Positions 37,256-47,122 of a stretch of DNA of 64,000 nucleotides are shown piece by piece. The position numbers and the translations under genes are program-made. The DNA comes from Antrihabitans stalagmiti. Its GTDB lineage: Bacteria; Actinomycetota; Actinomycetes; Mycobacteriales; Mycobacteriaceae. The DNA lies in the NCBI RefSeq assembly GCF_016482825.1, contig NZ_JAEMNV010000007.1:124001-188000 (forward strand), written 5' to 3'. Numbering within the stretch: the stretch's first letter is position 1; each line of letters starts with the position of its first letter. The notes below the pieces were generated by a model that was not told the origin of the DNA, ran no database searches, and saw only the letters and a program-made list of their open reading frames with translations.

Positions 37256-37483
37256 CCGGTCAACTCTAGGACGGCCGCGCCACCGAGCAGAAGGACATCG
37301 ATCAGCCGCACGGCTCGCCAACATCGGGCAATCCCCACGTGCGCGCCCGCCGCACCTGCGCCTGACCTGGACAGCAGGCGGCGAATAGACCGCAATCGTG
37401 TGCGGGAAACCCGTGCGGTTCGGCACTCGACGGCGAACGTGGAGATATCGCAGTTCTCGACTGTTGCGTGTTCTACTAGTCAC

Positions 37484-38062
37484 ATGACCATGGTTGCCGT
37501 CGACGTCAGCCGGGCGGGTCTCTGGGACGCGGAAGCGCTCAGTGATGTTGCGGCAGCAACGTTCCCGCTTGCATGTCCGCCGAACGCTAGTCCCGAAGAC
37601 ATCGAAGTATTCATCGACGAGGTGTTGAGCTACGAGCGATTCGGCGAATACCTGTCCGATCCGCTGCGCACCGTCCTCAAAGCGACGAAGGGCGGCAAGA
37701 TCGTCGGCTACGCCATGCTTCTCGACGGCCCGCCCGAAGATGCGGAAGTCGCGAAGGTGGTCACCCTGCGACCGATCCTCGAAATCAGCAAGATGTACGT
37801 CCTCCCCGGCCAGCACGGGACAGGAGTCTCGACAGCGCTGATGGATGCCGCCGTCGAATTCGCCCGGGCCAACAGCTACACGGGCGTGTGGCTCGGCGTG
37901 AACCAACACAATCAACGCGCGCAACGCTTCTACACAAAAAACGGGTTCGAGACGGTCGGCACCAAAACGTTCCGCGTCGGAACGCAGCTACACCACGACT
38001 TCGTCATGCAGCGTTCGATCCAACTGACCGAACCAGCCGCCCGACCCAGCCGATCGGGCTAA
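37484..38062 (+). CDS. GNAT N-acetyltransferase (Rv2669-like)
   Basis: 192 aa. GNAT core: KIVGYAMLLDG, ISKMYVLPGQHGTGVSTALMDAAVEFAR (acetyl-CoA loop Q-x-x-G-x-G variant), WLGVNQHNQRAQRFYTKNGF, then the end strand. Start ATG is chosen at 37484 because residues before it, in the same frame, have no family similarity. By position it equals Rv2669 of M. tuberculosis. Acceptor unknown. The last 4 bases overlap the convergent ATPase gene. Confidence 0.88.
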   Translation: MTMVAVDVSRAGLWDAEALSDVAAATFPLACPPNASPEDIEVFIDEVLSYERFGEYLSDPLRTVLKATKGGKIVGYAMLLDGPPEDAEVAKVVTLRPILEISKMYVLPGQHGTGVSTALMDAAVEFARANSYTGVWLGVNQHNQRAQRFYTKNGFETVGTKTFRVGTQLHHDFVMQRSIQLTEPAARPSRSG

Positions 38063-39075
38063 CCGGTCGCTACCGAAAAGCGCGACAGGGCAAGCAATCG
38101 TGACGTCGCGCGCAGATACTTCTTGCGGTAGCCGCCGTCGAGCATCTCCTGCGTGAAAATCTGGTCGAGCTTCGCGCCGGACACCGTCACCGGGATGCTC
38201 GCGTCGTACAGACGGTCCGCGAGGACGACGAAACGCAGCGCGACCGCCTGATCGTCGACCGGGTGCACATTGTCGATGAACACCGACGACACCCCCTTCA
38301 CAAGCTTTCCGTAGCGCGACGGGTGCAGTTTGCTGAGGTGGCGGCACAACGCGTCGAAGTCGTCGAGCGTCGCTCCCGGTAATGCATTCGCCCGTTCGAT
38401 CAGTACCTCGCCGGTCACCGGCTCCGGTGCGGGGGGCAGATCGCGGTGCCGATAGTCGGGTCCGTCGACCCGCACCGATTCGAAGATCGAGCCGAGCTTC
38501 TTGATCTCACGCAGAAAATCCTGTGCCGCGAATCGACCCTCGCCGAGCTGTCCGGGAAGTGTGTTCGAGGTAGCGACGATCGAGACGCCACGGGTTGAGA
38601 GTTCGGTCAGCAACCGCGACACGAGCATCGTGTCGCCTGGATCGTCGAGTTCGAACTCGTCGATGCACAGCAGACTGTTGGACGACAGTTCCTCGACCGC
38701 TCGGTTGAATCCGAGCGCCCCGACGACGTGGGTCAATTCGACGAACGTGCCGAACGATTTCGGTTCCGGCGCAGCGTGATAGATCGATGCGAGCAAGTGG
38801 GTCTTGCCGACGCCGAAACCACCGTCGAGGTAGAGACCGGCACCGGTCGGCTGGGGCTTCTTGCCGAACAGTCCCCGCTTGCCGCCCGACCGGATCCCCG
38901 GGATCGTCTTCGCGAACTCTGCGGCCTTCTCGACCGCTGCCTTCTGCGTCGGCTCGTTCGGATTGGGGATGTAGGACGCGAAACTGACATCGTCGAACAT
39001 GGGCGGCGGGACCATTTGTGCGACCAGTTGGTCAGCCGGAACCACCGGACTGCGATCGACGAGACGTTCGGGCAT
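38059..39075 (-). CDS. zapE: AFG1/ZapE-family ATPase (Rv2670c-like)
   Basis: 338 aa AAA-like ATPase. Walker A GGFGVGKTHL (about residues 74-84), Walker B LLCIDEFELDD, sensor region VATSNTLPGQL. Full-length homologues in Proteobacteria are ZapE (division) and LACE1/AFG1 in mitochondria. ATG start. It is convergent with the GNAT gene and divergent from the reductase gene, exactly as Rv2669-Rv2671 in M. tuberculosis (recalled). Role in actinobacteria is not firmly known. Confidence 0.9.
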   Translation of the reverse strand: MPERLVDRSPVVPADQLVAQMVPPPMFDDVSFASYIPNPNEPTQKAAVEKAAEFAKTIPGIRSGGKRGLFGKKPQPTGAGLYLDGGFGVGKTHLLASIYHAAPEPKSFGTFVELTHVVGALGFNRAVEELSSNSLLCIDEFELDDPGDTMLVSRLLTELSTRGVSIVATSNTLPGQLGEGRFAAQDFLREIKKLGSIFESVRVDGPDYRHRDLPPAPEPVTGEVLIERANALPGATLDDFDALCRHLSKLHPSRYGKLVKGVSSVFIDNVHPVDDQAVALRFVVLADRLYDASIPVTVSGAKLDQIFTQEMLDGGYRKKYLRATSRLLALSRFSVATG

Positions 39076-39110
39076 GCGCGCAACCCTAACGACGTGCTCT
39101 TATCTGTTGT

Positions 39111-39884
39111 GTGCAGCATATCCACAATGCGACCCAGGTCACAGGTTCCAACACCACGACGACACTCGGTCTCGACGAACTTCGCGACCTCTACGCCTAC
39201 CCCGAAGAACTCGCGGCACCGTGGTTGCGGGTCAACTTCATTTCGACGATCGACGGCGCAGCCCATCTCGACGGGTCGTCGACCGGCCTCGGAACACCTT
39301 CCGACAAGCAGGTATTCGGAGTTCTGCGCGAACTGGCGGACGTCATCCTCGTCGGTGCCGGGACTGCGCGAGCCGAAGACTACGGCGGGGCACGGACCAA
39401 CGAGGCCCGCCGCGAGTGGCGCCTGGATCGCGGCCTTGCAGCAGTTCCGCCGGTCGCGATCGTCTCCGCCGGCGCTCACATCGACCCGACGTCACGGCTA
39501 CTGACCGACACCAGCGTCGCCCCGATCATCCTGACCTGTAGCGACGCGCCTGCCGAACGCAAAGCGCAGTTGACCGCAGCGGGAGCCGAGGTGTTGGAAA
39601 TCGGCACCGATCAGGTGAGCACCGAGGCGATACTGACGACCCTCGAAGGTCTCGGACTCGATCGAATTCTCTGCGAAGGCGGGCCGTCGCTGTTCGGGCA
39701 ACTTGTGGCGGACGACGCCGTAGACGAACTGTGCATCACCACATCGCCCCTGCTCGTCAGCGGTACGACGGGTCGAATTGCGGTCTCCCCGCAGACCGTT
39801 CGAACACCTATGGCGAGAGCGCATCTGCTGACCGACGACGACGGAACCGTCCTCACGCGATGGGTGCGCGCTCGGCCCCGCTGA
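39111..39884 (+). CDS. RibD C-terminal-like reductase (Rv2671-like)
   Basis: 257 aa of the RibD reductase/dihydrofolate reductase-like fold: WLRVNFISTIDGAAHLDG (binding loop), VILVGAGTARAEDYG, ILCEGGPSLFGQLVADD and an end strand with LLTRW-like pattern. M. tuberculosis Rv2671 has such a fold and can supply dihydrofolate reductase activity when overexpressed. GTG start. Short gap to the hydrolase gene (22 bases) suggests co-transcription. Confidence 0.88.
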   Translation: MQHIHNATQVTGSNTTTTLGLDELRDLYAYPEELAAPWLRVNFISTIDGAAHLDGSSTGLGTPSDKQVFGVLRELADVILVGAGTARAEDYGGARTNEARREWRLDRGLAAVPPVAIVSAGAHIDPTSRLLTDTSVAPIILTCSDAPAERKAQLTAAGAEVLEIGTDQVSTEAILTTLEGLGLDRILCEGGPSLFGQLVADDAVDELCITTSPLLVSGTTGRIAVSPQTVRTPMARAHLLTDDDGTVLTRWVRARPR

Positions 39885-39906
39885 AAAACCTGGCAGGCTG
39901 TGCACT

Positions 39907-41478
39907 ATGCGCTCGACACGCTTGGCGGCCGTCCTCGGGATGATTGTCGCGCTCTGCTGCGCCTGTGGCGTCGGCCCGTCCGATCGTCCGGTCGTCGCGA
40001 CCGAACGCGACAGCCAGGGTTCGGGTGGCGACAACTCGACGTCGACGCCGCCGCCGGAAAACCCGCTGCCCGCGTTGGAGAAGCCGAAAACCGATCTCGA
40101 ATGGCGGGATTGCACTCGCGCCCTACTCGAAGTGTTCGGCCTCGGCGCCGGACCCGCCGGGCTCGTGCTCGACTGCGCGGAGTTCTCGGCCGCCATCGAC
40201 AAGTCCGGAAACAATGTGTACGGCACCTTCACGGTCGGGGCGCTGCGGGCACGGCTGCCGCAGACTCCCGTCGACGCAGCACCGCTCGTACTCACCTCGG
40301 GTGCGGATCGAGCGTCGTCCGGCACGCTTGCCTCGCTCGCCATAGGTCCGGCTGCAGGCCTGCTCGCGTCGCGTCCGATCGTCGCCATCGACCGGCGCGG
40401 CATCGGCAATTCGCAGCCGATCGAATGCATCGCTCCCGAACAGCGACGCCAACTGCTCGATCTCGCCCAGTTCAGCCTGGCGGGTGAAGATGCCGCCGAC
40501 GCTGTCGCAAAACTCAGCCAGGACGCGACGATCGCGTGCAAAGACTTTCTGCAGCCACAGGAACTTGCTTTCGACGCCATCCACGCCGCCGACGATCTCG
40601 AGGAACTCCGTTCGGTGTGGCAGGTCGACACACTGGCCCTGCTCGGAACCGGCAACGGCGCGAAGGTCGCGCTGAGTTACGCGGCGAAGTATCCGAAGCA
40701 CGTGAGCAGGTTGATCCTCGACTCGCCCGAGGGGCTCGGCTTGGACGCGACACAGCTGACGGACCATAGGTTGCAAGGTGCCGAAGCCGCGATCACCGCG
40801 TTTGCGACTCGGTGCACGGGGTTGAACTGTGCGCTCGGACCCGACCCCCGCAAAGCGATCACAGACCTGGTGAATCGAGCCCGTGCCGGCCAGCTCGGCT
40901 CGATTTCGTCCAATGCGCTGCTGACCGCGATTTCCGGCTTCCTCGGTTCGCCGCGCGGCGATCAGCCGAGCCGGGTGACCGTACTCGCCGACACCCTCGC
41001 CTCAGCCGCAGCGGGTGAGGTGACCGCATTGCAATCGCTCATCGCCCGCGAGGAAGCGTTGACCGAGGGTGACGGTCAGTTCATCAACCGATGCAGCGAC
41101 GGCCAGCAGTGGCCGCCTCCGCAGCGTGTGCGTGAGTTGCAGAAGGAGTGGGGAGAGAAGTTCCCGATCTTCGGCCCCGAGGCCGCGCTGACGATGCTCG
41201 CGTGCTCGGCATGGCCGGTAGCCCAAGCGCCCCCGGCGCCGTCCGACTTGAAGATCCCGGTGCTGGTGCTCAGCGGCGCCGCCGATCCGGTCACCGGCAA
41301 CTCGGGTGTCAGCTCGGTGACCGGTGCCATCGGCAACGCGGGCGGTCAGGTGTCCGCACTCAGCTGGCAAGGCTGGGGGCACCCTGTTACCGCTCATTCC
41401 GGGTGCGCTCAGGACAGCGTCGTCGCCTACGTCAACGACGGCAAACTGCCGCCGAACGGGACCGTGTGCCCCGCCTGA
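39907..41478 (+). CDS. Alpha/beta-hydrolase lipoprotein (Rv2672-like)
   Basis: 523 aa. Signal peptide and lipobox LCCAC, so a lipoprotein. The alpha/beta-hydrolase fold has C-terminal TAP-like features: Asp in VLVLSGAADPVTG and His in WQGWGHPVTAHSGC. The expected nucleophile elbow G-x-S-x-G reads GTGNG in LALLGTGNGAKVALSYAAK, with Gly where the Ser should be, so it may lack ordinary hydrolase activity. Residues about 30-50 are a Thr/Pro/Pro linker. Positional equivalent of Rv2672. Confidence 0.85.
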   Translation: MRSTRLAAVLGMIVALCCACGVGPSDRPVVATERDSQGSGGDNSTSTPPPENPLPALEKPKTDLEWRDCTRALLEVFGLGAGPAGLVLDCAEFSAAIDKSGNNVYGTFTVGALRARLPQTPVDAAPLVLTSGADRASSGTLASLAIGPAAGLLASRPIVAIDRRGIGNSQPIECIAPEQRRQLLDLAQFSLAGEDAADAVAKLSQDATIACKDFLQPQELAFDAIHAADDLEELRSVWQVDTLALLGTGNGAKVALSYAAKYPKHVSRLILDSPEGLGLDATQLTDHRLQGAEAAITAFATRCTGLNCALGPDPRKAITDLVNRARAGQLGSISSNALLTAISGFLGSPRGDQPSRVTVLADTLASAAAGEVTALQSLIAREEALTEGDGQFINRCSDGQQWPPPQRVRELQKEWGEKFPIFGPEAALTMLACSAWPVAQAPPAPSDLKIPVLVLSGAADPVTGNSGVSSVTGAIGNAGGQVSALSWQGWGHPVTAHSGCAQDSVVAYVNDGKLPPNGTVCPA

Positions 41479-41505
41479 GGCACTTCTGCAACCACCCCGA
41501 ACGGG

Positions 41506-42885
41506 GTGTCTATAGGACAACCGAGTGCGCATTCGGTGTACCGTGCCCCAGTGTTCCTTAGACAACTCGAACCTCGCACCGGGCGTACGACGACCGAGGT
41601 GATCTGCTACGTCGCGTGGCCGCTCGCCATCATGACGATGTTGCATCGAGTGTTCATCAAGGCGATCAACGGCTACATCACCGACGATTTCAAGCCCGTC
41701 TATCAGGCTGCGCTCGACTTTCTCAATCATCGAGAGGTCTACTACGCGAACTTCGATTCGGTCGATCCGCACTATCTGTACGCACCGAGCGGCACTCTGC
41801 TGATCGCGCCGATGGCCGTGCTCGACCCGGAGAAGGCTCGGTGGCTGTTCATTGCGGTCAACGCACTCGCCATCGTTCTTGCGGGTTACCTGTTGCTGAA
41901 GCTCTTCGGCTACGGACTGAAATCGGTTGCCGCCCCGATCCTGCTTCTTGCGATGTTCTCGTCCGAAACCGTGACCAACACGTTGGTCTTCACCAACGTC
42001 AACGGTTGTGTGCTGCTCGGCGAAATCGTCTTCATCATGCTGTTGCTGAAGCGGCGCGACCTGTGGGCGGGTGCCGCTCTCGGATTGACGATCGCGGTCA
42101 AACCGATACTCGCGCCGTTACTGCTGATCGCGTTGGTCCGGGGGCAATGGAAGGTGTTCGTCACCGCCATCGGCGTGCCACTGGCACTCACTGCAATTGC
42201 CTGGCCGTTGTCCAAGGACCCGATGGCATTCGTCACCGAGACGGTGCCTTACCTCGGCGAATCGCGCGACTACTTCAACAGTGCCATCGTCGGAAACGCC
42301 GAGTACTACGGTCTGGCGCCATGGCTGACCTGGGGAATCCGGTTGCTGTTCGTGGCCATGGTGTTGATCTCGCTGTGGCTGCTCTACCGCTACTACCGCA
42401 ACGACGAACTGTTCTTCGTCGCAACGTCGTCGGGCGTGATTCTCACCGCGTCGTGGCTGCTCGGTTCGCTCGGCCAGATGTACTACTCGATGATGCTGTT
42501 CCCGCTCCTGATGACGGTCGTGCTCAAGAATTCGGTACTGCGGAACTGGCCGGCGTGGTTGGCGATCTACGGGTTCATGTACTACGACAGTTGGCTGTCG
42601 ACGCGGTTCCCCGATGTCGGTCGCCTCGCCGAATACATGAAGACCACGCTGGGCTGGAGCCTGCTCCTGCTCGTTATCTTCGCCGTGCTCGCCGATCGCT
42701 ACCTCGCTGCGCGGCGGCAGGGCAGGCTCGACAAGGGCATCGATCCGTCCTACCTGCTGCCGGGTGCGGTCATCGACAAATCGGCATCGACACCCGCTGA
42801 CGGGAGCACGTCCGGGACCGCTCCCACCTCGGGCGACACCGCCGTCACAGAGTTGTCAGAATCGCCGGCCCCAACCACACGCTGA
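41506..42885 (+). CDS. aftC: AftC alpha-(1,3)-arabinofuranosyltransferase
   Basis: 459 aa integral membrane GT-C transferase of the AftC (DUF2029/GT87-like) family, which adds alpha(1->3) branches to arabinan of arabinogalactan and lipoarabinomannan, using decaprenylphospho-arabinose on the outer side. It contains the N-terminal NGYITDDFKPVY motif with the catalytic Asp pair, VDPHYLYAPSGTLLIAP, and SETVTNTLVFTN-NGC. About ten spans. C-terminal tail is a low-complexity Ser/Thr/Pro stretch. The GTG at 41506 gives the longest reading; GTG 41536 or 41551 are possible starts. Confidence 0.93.
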   Translation: MSIGQPSAHSVYRAPVFLRQLEPRTGRTTTEVICYVAWPLAIMTMLHRVFIKAINGYITDDFKPVYQAALDFLNHREVYYANFDSVDPHYLYAPSGTLLIAPMAVLDPEKARWLFIAVNALAIVLAGYLLLKLFGYGLKSVAAPILLLAMFSSETVTNTLVFTNVNGCVLLGEIVFIMLLLKRRDLWAGAALGLTIAVKPILAPLLLIALVRGQWKVFVTAIGVPLALTAIAWPLSKDPMAFVTETVPYLGESRDYFNSAIVGNAEYYGLAPWLTWGIRLLFVAMVLISLWLLYRYYRNDELFFVATSSGVILTASWLLGSLGQMYYSMMLFPLLMTVVLKNSVLRNWPAWLAIYGFMYYDSWLSTRFPDVGRLAEYMKTTLGWSLLLLVIFAVLADRYLAARRQGRLDKGIDPSYLLPGAVIDKSASTPADGSTSGTAPTSGDTAVTELSESPAPTTR

Positions 42886-42904
42886 AACCTATTAGCGTGG
42901 AGGC

Positions 42905-43324
42905 ATGAGTTCCATCGAATCCAAGCCCCCCGTTCAGCTGTCCGACGACGAATGGCGCGTCAAGCTCTCTCCAGAGGAGTTCAAGGTCCTGCGACTCGCG
43001 GGTACCGAGCGGCCGTTCACCGGCGAGTACACCGACACCAAAACCGAAGGTGTGTACGCCTGCCGTGCATGTGGCGCCGAACTCTTCCGTAGTTCGGAGA
43101 AGTTCGAGTCCCACTGCGGTTGGCCGTCGTTCTTCGATCCGAAAGACTCCGACGCCGTCATCCTGAAGACCGACCGCAGCCTAGGCATGAAGCGCGTCGA
43201 GGTGGTGTGCGCGAATTGTCACAGCCACCTCGGCCACGTCTTCGAAGGCGAGGGGTACGACACCCCGACCGATCAGCGGTACTGCATCAACTCCATCTCG
43301 CTGACGTTGAAGCCCGCCGAGTAG
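42905..43324 (+). CDS. msrB: Peptide methionine (R)-S-oxide reductase MsrB
   Basis: 139 aa. Zinc ligands are in C-x2-C pairs (Cys53/56 in CRACG, Cys102/105 in CANCH). The nucleophilic Cys127 is in RYCINSISL, and HCGWPSF is the substrate-side motif, with Cys71 as the possible resolving residue. Reduces R-methionine sulfoxide in proteins. Positional equivalent of Rv2674. Short 5' gap after aftC. Confidence 0.96.
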   Translation: MSSIESKPPVQLSDDEWRVKLSPEEFKVLRLAGTERPFTGEYTDTKTEGVYACRACGAELFRSSEKFESHCGWPSFFDPKDSDAVILKTDRSLGMKRVEVVCANCHSHLGHVFEGEGYDTPTDQRYCINSISLTLKPAE

Positions 43325-43464
43325 CCGGGCGCCACTGCGGGCCGATGCACAAACCCTGCACTCCGTCGAGGGAAAGTTTCGACACGTTGGGTTTCTATCG
43401 CGACAGGGCGGGTCGAGGGACCCTCGGATGACAGCCCCACGGCTGCCACATCAGAGGAGGATCC

Positions 43465-43656
43465 ATGGACCCGCTGCTGCTCGTTGTTCTGATCGTTGCG
43501 GCGTCGCTGCTCGTCGTCGGCTCTATGGCCGTGAGCGTTCGTCGCAGTCGTCGAGTCCGACGCGACACCGTGATCGACGGCGCCGTCATCGAAGTCGCAA
43601 CCGAATACGAGTTCTTCGGCCGCATTCTGTCCGCTCTGGTCCGTGTGATCGAGTGA
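43465..43656 (+). CDS. Small single-span membrane protein
   Basis: 63 aa. One hydrophobic segment (residues about 4-24), then a basic stretch SVRRSRRVRRD and a C-terminal amphipathic part. AGAGGAGG before ATG is an excellent ribosome site. Family unknown. Upstream GTTT and GGGTCG spaced by 15 bases (43391-43415) weakly resemble a SigF promoter. Confidence 0.7.
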   Translation: MDPLLLVVLIVAASLLVVGSMAVSVRRSRRVRRDTVIDGAVIEVATEYEFFGRILSALVRVIE

Positions 43657-43788
43657 TCCGCCGGGAACGGTGAATCTTCCATCCACGCGGTTTCATTTGG
43701 TCGACCCCATACTGACCAACCATGCGCCGTCGTGCTTCGAACGCCTCACATCTTCTATAAACCGAGCACGCGGTCTAGTATTGGGATT

Positions 43789-44457
43789 ATGGATCAGACG
43801 TGGACTTTGCGCGTTCGAGGACACCCGGTTGCCGTCAGACCAGCTGCCGACAAGTCGATCGAACTACTCCGTGACGACACCGTCGTCGACACGCGTCGGA
43901 TCCCAACCTTCGGTGCCGTGACGTTCGATCTCGATGCTGCGCGGGTCACGGTCGACGTCAGCTGGGGTACGCGGATATCGAAGGCTGTACTACGGCTCGA
44001 CGGTTCCCCCGAGGACACCGAACGTGACATCGAGTTCGACCCCCCGACCGGGTCGAGGAAGGCGAGGCTCGCGGCGCTGAAACAACGCCGACCGAAGGTC
44101 TACGCCGCCAGACACATCGGGATCGCGGCAATCGAGATCATCGCCGGGGTCCTCGGTCTGAATCTGCTGCTGCGCCTGTTGCCGGACCTGAACATTCCCA
44201 AGCCCGATCTACCCGACCTGAACCTGCCGACCATTCCCCTGCCGAGCGTCGACCTGCCGGACATCTCGCTGCCAGGCTGGGTCGGAGCCATCGCAGCATC
44301 GGCGAAGTACTGGATCCCGGTTCTGATCGCGATCGGTATCGCCGCGAACGAGGTCGGTCGTCGGCAGCGAGCAGCGCAGCGAAAGCGCGACATCGCCGCC
44401 GAGGAAAGCACCGTGGCAGGGAGCACCGTGGCGGGGAGAACCGATGAGAACCGTTGA
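43789..44457 (+). CDS. Membrane protein with Pro-Leu repeat linker
   Basis: 222 aa. An N-terminal beta-rich soluble domain (about 1-105) precedes a hydrophobic helix IGIAAIEIIAGVLGLNLLLRLL. A linker of repeated P-D-L and P-x-L-P units (DLPDLNLP, IPLPSVDLPDISLPG, about 146-177) follows, then a second hydrophobic helix and a basic tail. No family known to me. ATG at 43789; frame upstream has no support. Its end overlaps the tetR gene by 14 bases, so probably co-transcribed. Confidence 0.72.
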   Translation: MDQTWTLRVRGHPVAVRPAADKSIELLRDDTVVDTRRIPTFGAVTFDLDAARVTVDVSWGTRISKAVLRLDGSPEDTERDIEFDPPTGSRKARLAALKQRRPKVYAARHIGIAAIEIIAGVLGLNLLLRLLPDLNIPKPDLPDLNLPTIPLPSVDLPDISLPGWVGAIAASAKYWIPVLIAIGIAANEVGRRQRAAQRKRDIAAEESTVAGSTVAGRTDENR

Positions 44458-45109
44458 CCCACAACAACATGCGAAACGACGCCTGCACATCCTCGATGCC
44501 GCGGCGGAGTGCTTCGCGGACAAAGGATTTGCGAAGACGACGACCGCGAAGATCTGCTCGACGGCGGGCATCAGTTCGGGCAGCCTGTTTCACTACTTCC
44601 CGAACAAGCAGGCGGTCTTCAACGCAATTTTCGAGCAGGACCGCTCCGACCTCGACGAATTCTTCACCGCGGCAGCACAATCCGACGACCCGTACGGTTG
44701 CGTGATCGAGTGGATCGACCACTGTGCCGAGCAGGCGCGGCTACCGATCATTGCGGGACTGATGGCGGCCGTCGTCGAGCGCTGCCACCAGGATCCCGAG
44801 TTCGCAGAGCTGGTCACCGGCACCGAGAAGCTGACGCGCGACGGGATTGCAACACTGATCGAGAACGCCGAACGCGCAGGCCAGGTCGAACCGACAGCGT
44901 CTCCGCACCTACTCGCCGGGTGGGTTCTCGTCCTCGTCGACGGCCTCTACAGCCGGCTGAGCGAACTCGGCTACGACCGCGACCTGCAGCTGAGCAGCCT
45001 GAAGTCGATGGTCGCCGACCTACTCGGCTACCGCGGTAACAGCCACAGCGAATCGGATCAGGGCAGTGCCGCAATAAGTTTGTCGATCTCGACGCGAGGG
45101 CCGGTGTAG
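44444..45109 (+). CDS. TetR-family regulator
   Basis: 221 aa. HTH at about residues 12-58 ([39 protein letters not shown]), C-terminal TetR-C domain with [14 protein letters not shown]. Start overlaps the preceding gene by 14 bases. The 3' end overlaps the convergent hemQ gene by 52 bases, so the last 17 codons of each are read on opposite strands. Target unknown; the preceding membrane-protein gene is a candidate. Confidence 0.9.
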   Translation: MRTVDPQQHAKRRLHILDAAAECFADKGFAKTTTAKICSTAGISSGSLFHYFPNKQAVFNAIFEQDRSDLDEFFTAAAQSDDPYGCVIEWIDHCAEQARLPIIAGLMAAVVERCHQDPEFAELVTGTEKLTRDGIATLIENAERAGQVEPTASPHLLAGWVLVLVDGLYSRLSELGYDRDLQLSSLKSMVADLLGYRGNSHSESDQGSAAISLSISTRGPV

Positions 45110-45753
45110 AACGGAATCTCTTCGCGCACATGCAATCTCGCCTCGGTCGCCCGAAGTTCACGCATCAGATCGACGATTCGGTGCAGTTCGGGTGCCTCGA
45201 AAGCAAGAATCCATTCGTAATCGCCGAGCGCGAAGGAACTCACCGTGTTCGCGCGAACGTCGGCGTAGGCACGCGCGGCCTTGCCGTGATCGGCGAGCAT
45301 CTTGCGACGCTCGTCGTCGGGCAGCAAATACCACTCGTAGGACCGGACGAACGGGTAGACGCAGATGTATTTACCCGGCTCCTCCCCCGTGAGAAACGCG
45401 GGAAGGTGGCTCTTGTTGAACTCCGCGGGCCGGTGCAGTGCGACGTTGCTCCAGATCGGAGCACTCGCCTTGCCGAGCACGGTCGTCCGCCGGAAATCGG
45501 CGTACGCGGCCTGCAACTCTTCGATGTTTTCCGCGTGCGTCCACAGCATGAAGTCGGCATCGGCGCGCAGACCTGCGACGTCGTAGATACCGCGGAGCAC
45601 GACGCCTTTATCGGCGAGGCCTTCGAAGAAGACCTGCGCATCCTTGATCGCCGCTTCTCTGTCGTCGCCGAGTTGACCCGGCTGGACAGCAAAGACGGAG
45701 AACATCAGGTATCGGATCGTCGAATTGAGTGTCTGAAAATCTAGGCGTGCCAC
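45058..45753 (-). CDS. hemQ: HemQ, coproheme decarboxylase
   Basis: 231 aa chlorite-dismutase-fold enzyme that decarboxylates coproheme III to haem b with H2O2. It includes LRYLMF-like opening ([13 protein letters not shown]), [38 protein letters not shown] and [13 protein letters not shown], with conserved Tyr ([12 protein letters not shown]) and the distal region. The GTG at 45753 corresponds to the MARLDF start I recall for mycobacterial HemQ, although an ATG three codons upstream is also possible. Last gene of hemE-hemY-hemQ. Confidence 0.94.
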   Translation of the reverse strand: MARLDFQTLNSTIRYLMFSVFAVQPGQLGDDREAAIKDAQVFFEGLADKGVVLRGIYDVAGLRADADFMLWTHAENIEELQAAYADFRRTTVLGKASAPIWSNVALHRPAEFNKSHLPAFLTGEEPGKYICVYPFVRSYEWYLLPDDERRKMLADHGKAARAYADVRANTVSSFALGDYEWILAFEAPELHRIVDLMRELRATEARLHVREEIPFYTGPRVEIDKLIAALP

Positions 45754-45775
45754 GCACACCATCGTGCCATGACGG

Positions 45776-47122
45776 CTAGTGCACAGCAGCCAGCAGGCGT
45801 GCCGCAGCGGCGGACCCCGCCGAGATGCAGGCAGGCACGCCGACCCCACGCAGGAACGCGCCAGCGACTTCCAGTCCAGCGAGGTCGGCAAGGCCCGACT
45901 CGATCTCGTCGACCCGATCGAGATGGCCGGGCAGATACTGCGGAAGACCACCGGACCAATGCTGGACAACCGCGTCGGTAGGAGTCACCGACACGCCTGT
46001 GACGGTCGCCAGATCTTCGGTCGCTGCTGCAATCAGGTCGGCATCGCCGGTATCGGCGACCGAATCGCCGTAGCGGCCGAAGGATGCCCGCACGAGTGCG
46101 ACGCCACGTTCGGCGAGGTGCGGCCATTTCCGGCTGGAGAACGTGAAAGCCTTGGCGCGCAGACTTTCTCCGGTCGCAACAAGTACGCCGGAATGCTGCG
46201 GAAGGTCGGCGCCTGCAGGCAGTGCCAGCGCTACGAGCGCCGACGACGCCAGCGGTATCGCAGCCGCAGCGGACGCCGCAGCAGGTGCGACGACCGCGAG
46301 CAACCGTCCGATCGTCTGCGCAGGCAGGGCAAGGACGACCCCGTCGAAGCTACCCAGCGGCTCGAGCTGCCAGCTTGTCCCGATCCGTTCGATCGAGCGC
46401 ACGGTCATGCCGAGTTCGAGTACCGGATCGGCGGCAGCGAGCAACGCGTCGAGCAGCACCGCATAGCCGTCGCGGATCCCACCGAACACCGGACCGGCCA
46501 ACGGCGGCGGCAGCGCCAACCGGACCGCTTCGGTGAGGCTGCTCGCGCCCGAATCGAGAGCTGCAGCCAAGGTAGGCAGCGCTGCCCGCACGCCGATCGA
46601 CGACGACAGTCCCGAGTACACGCCGCCAAGCAGCGGATCGACGGATCGTCGCACGACCTGCTCGCCGAACCGCTCGGCGACGAGAGACCCGACGTCGATA
46701 TCGCTGGCGCGGTCCCAACGCAACGGCGTCGCGGGTTCGGCGTCGATCCTCGCCAGCGTCGCGTCGTCGACAAGTCCTTCGACCGCGGCGCGGCCGGAAG
46801 GAATTCCCATCAACGTCTCGGTCGGCAGCGGGTGCAGGGCACCGCCTGCCCAGACGAGCGGTCGGAGTCCGGCGGGATGGACGAGTTGATCAGCGATGCC
46901 GAGCTCCGCGAGCAGGGCTGGAACCTCGGGTCGGCGGCCGACGAACGCCTCGGCGCCGATGTCGATGACGCCGTCGGCGAGTGGCACGGTCCGGAGTTTT
47001 CCGCCGATTCGCTCCGCTGCCTCGACAAGGGTGATGGTCGCGGCGGGGCCCAATGCCTGCCGCAGCCGATACGCCGCGACCAGACCGGAGATGCCGGCCC
47101 CGACGACGGCAACGGACGTCAC
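45776..47122 (-). CDS. hemY: HemY, coproporphyrinogen III oxidase (CgoX type)
   Basis: 448 aa FAD enzyme, protoporphyrinogen-oxidase-like but in Actinobacteria acting on coproporphyrinogen III. FAD-binding [17 protein letters not shown] at the N terminus, then the [15 protein letters not shown] segment, a substrate-domain with [11 protein letters not shown] and the final FAD-contact [21 protein letters not shown] overlaps the hemE stop (GTGA), so coupled. It is followed by hemQ at 22 bases. Upstream reading adds residues without FAD-fold character. Confidence 0.93.
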   Translation of the reverse strand: MTSVAVVGAGISGLVAAYRLRQALGPAATITLVEAAERIGGKLRTVPLADGVIDIGAEAFVGRRPEVPALLAELGIADQLVHPAGLRPLVWAGGALHPLPTETLMGIPSGRAAVEGLVDDATLARIDAEPATPLRWDRASDIDVGSLVAERFGEQVVRRSVDPLLGGVYSGLSSSIGVRAALPTLAAALDSGASSLTEAVRLALPPPLAGPVFGGIRDGYAVLLDALLAAADPVLELGMTVRSIERIGTSWQLEPLGSFDGVVLALPAQTIGRLLAVVAPAAASAAAAIPLASSALVALALPAGADLPQHSGVLVATGESLRAKAFTFSSRKWPHLAERGVALVRASFGRYGDSVADTGDADLIAAATEDLATVTGVSVTPTDAVVQHWSGGLPQYLPGHLDRVDEIESGLADLAGLEVAGAFLRGVGVPACISAGSAAAARLLAAVH

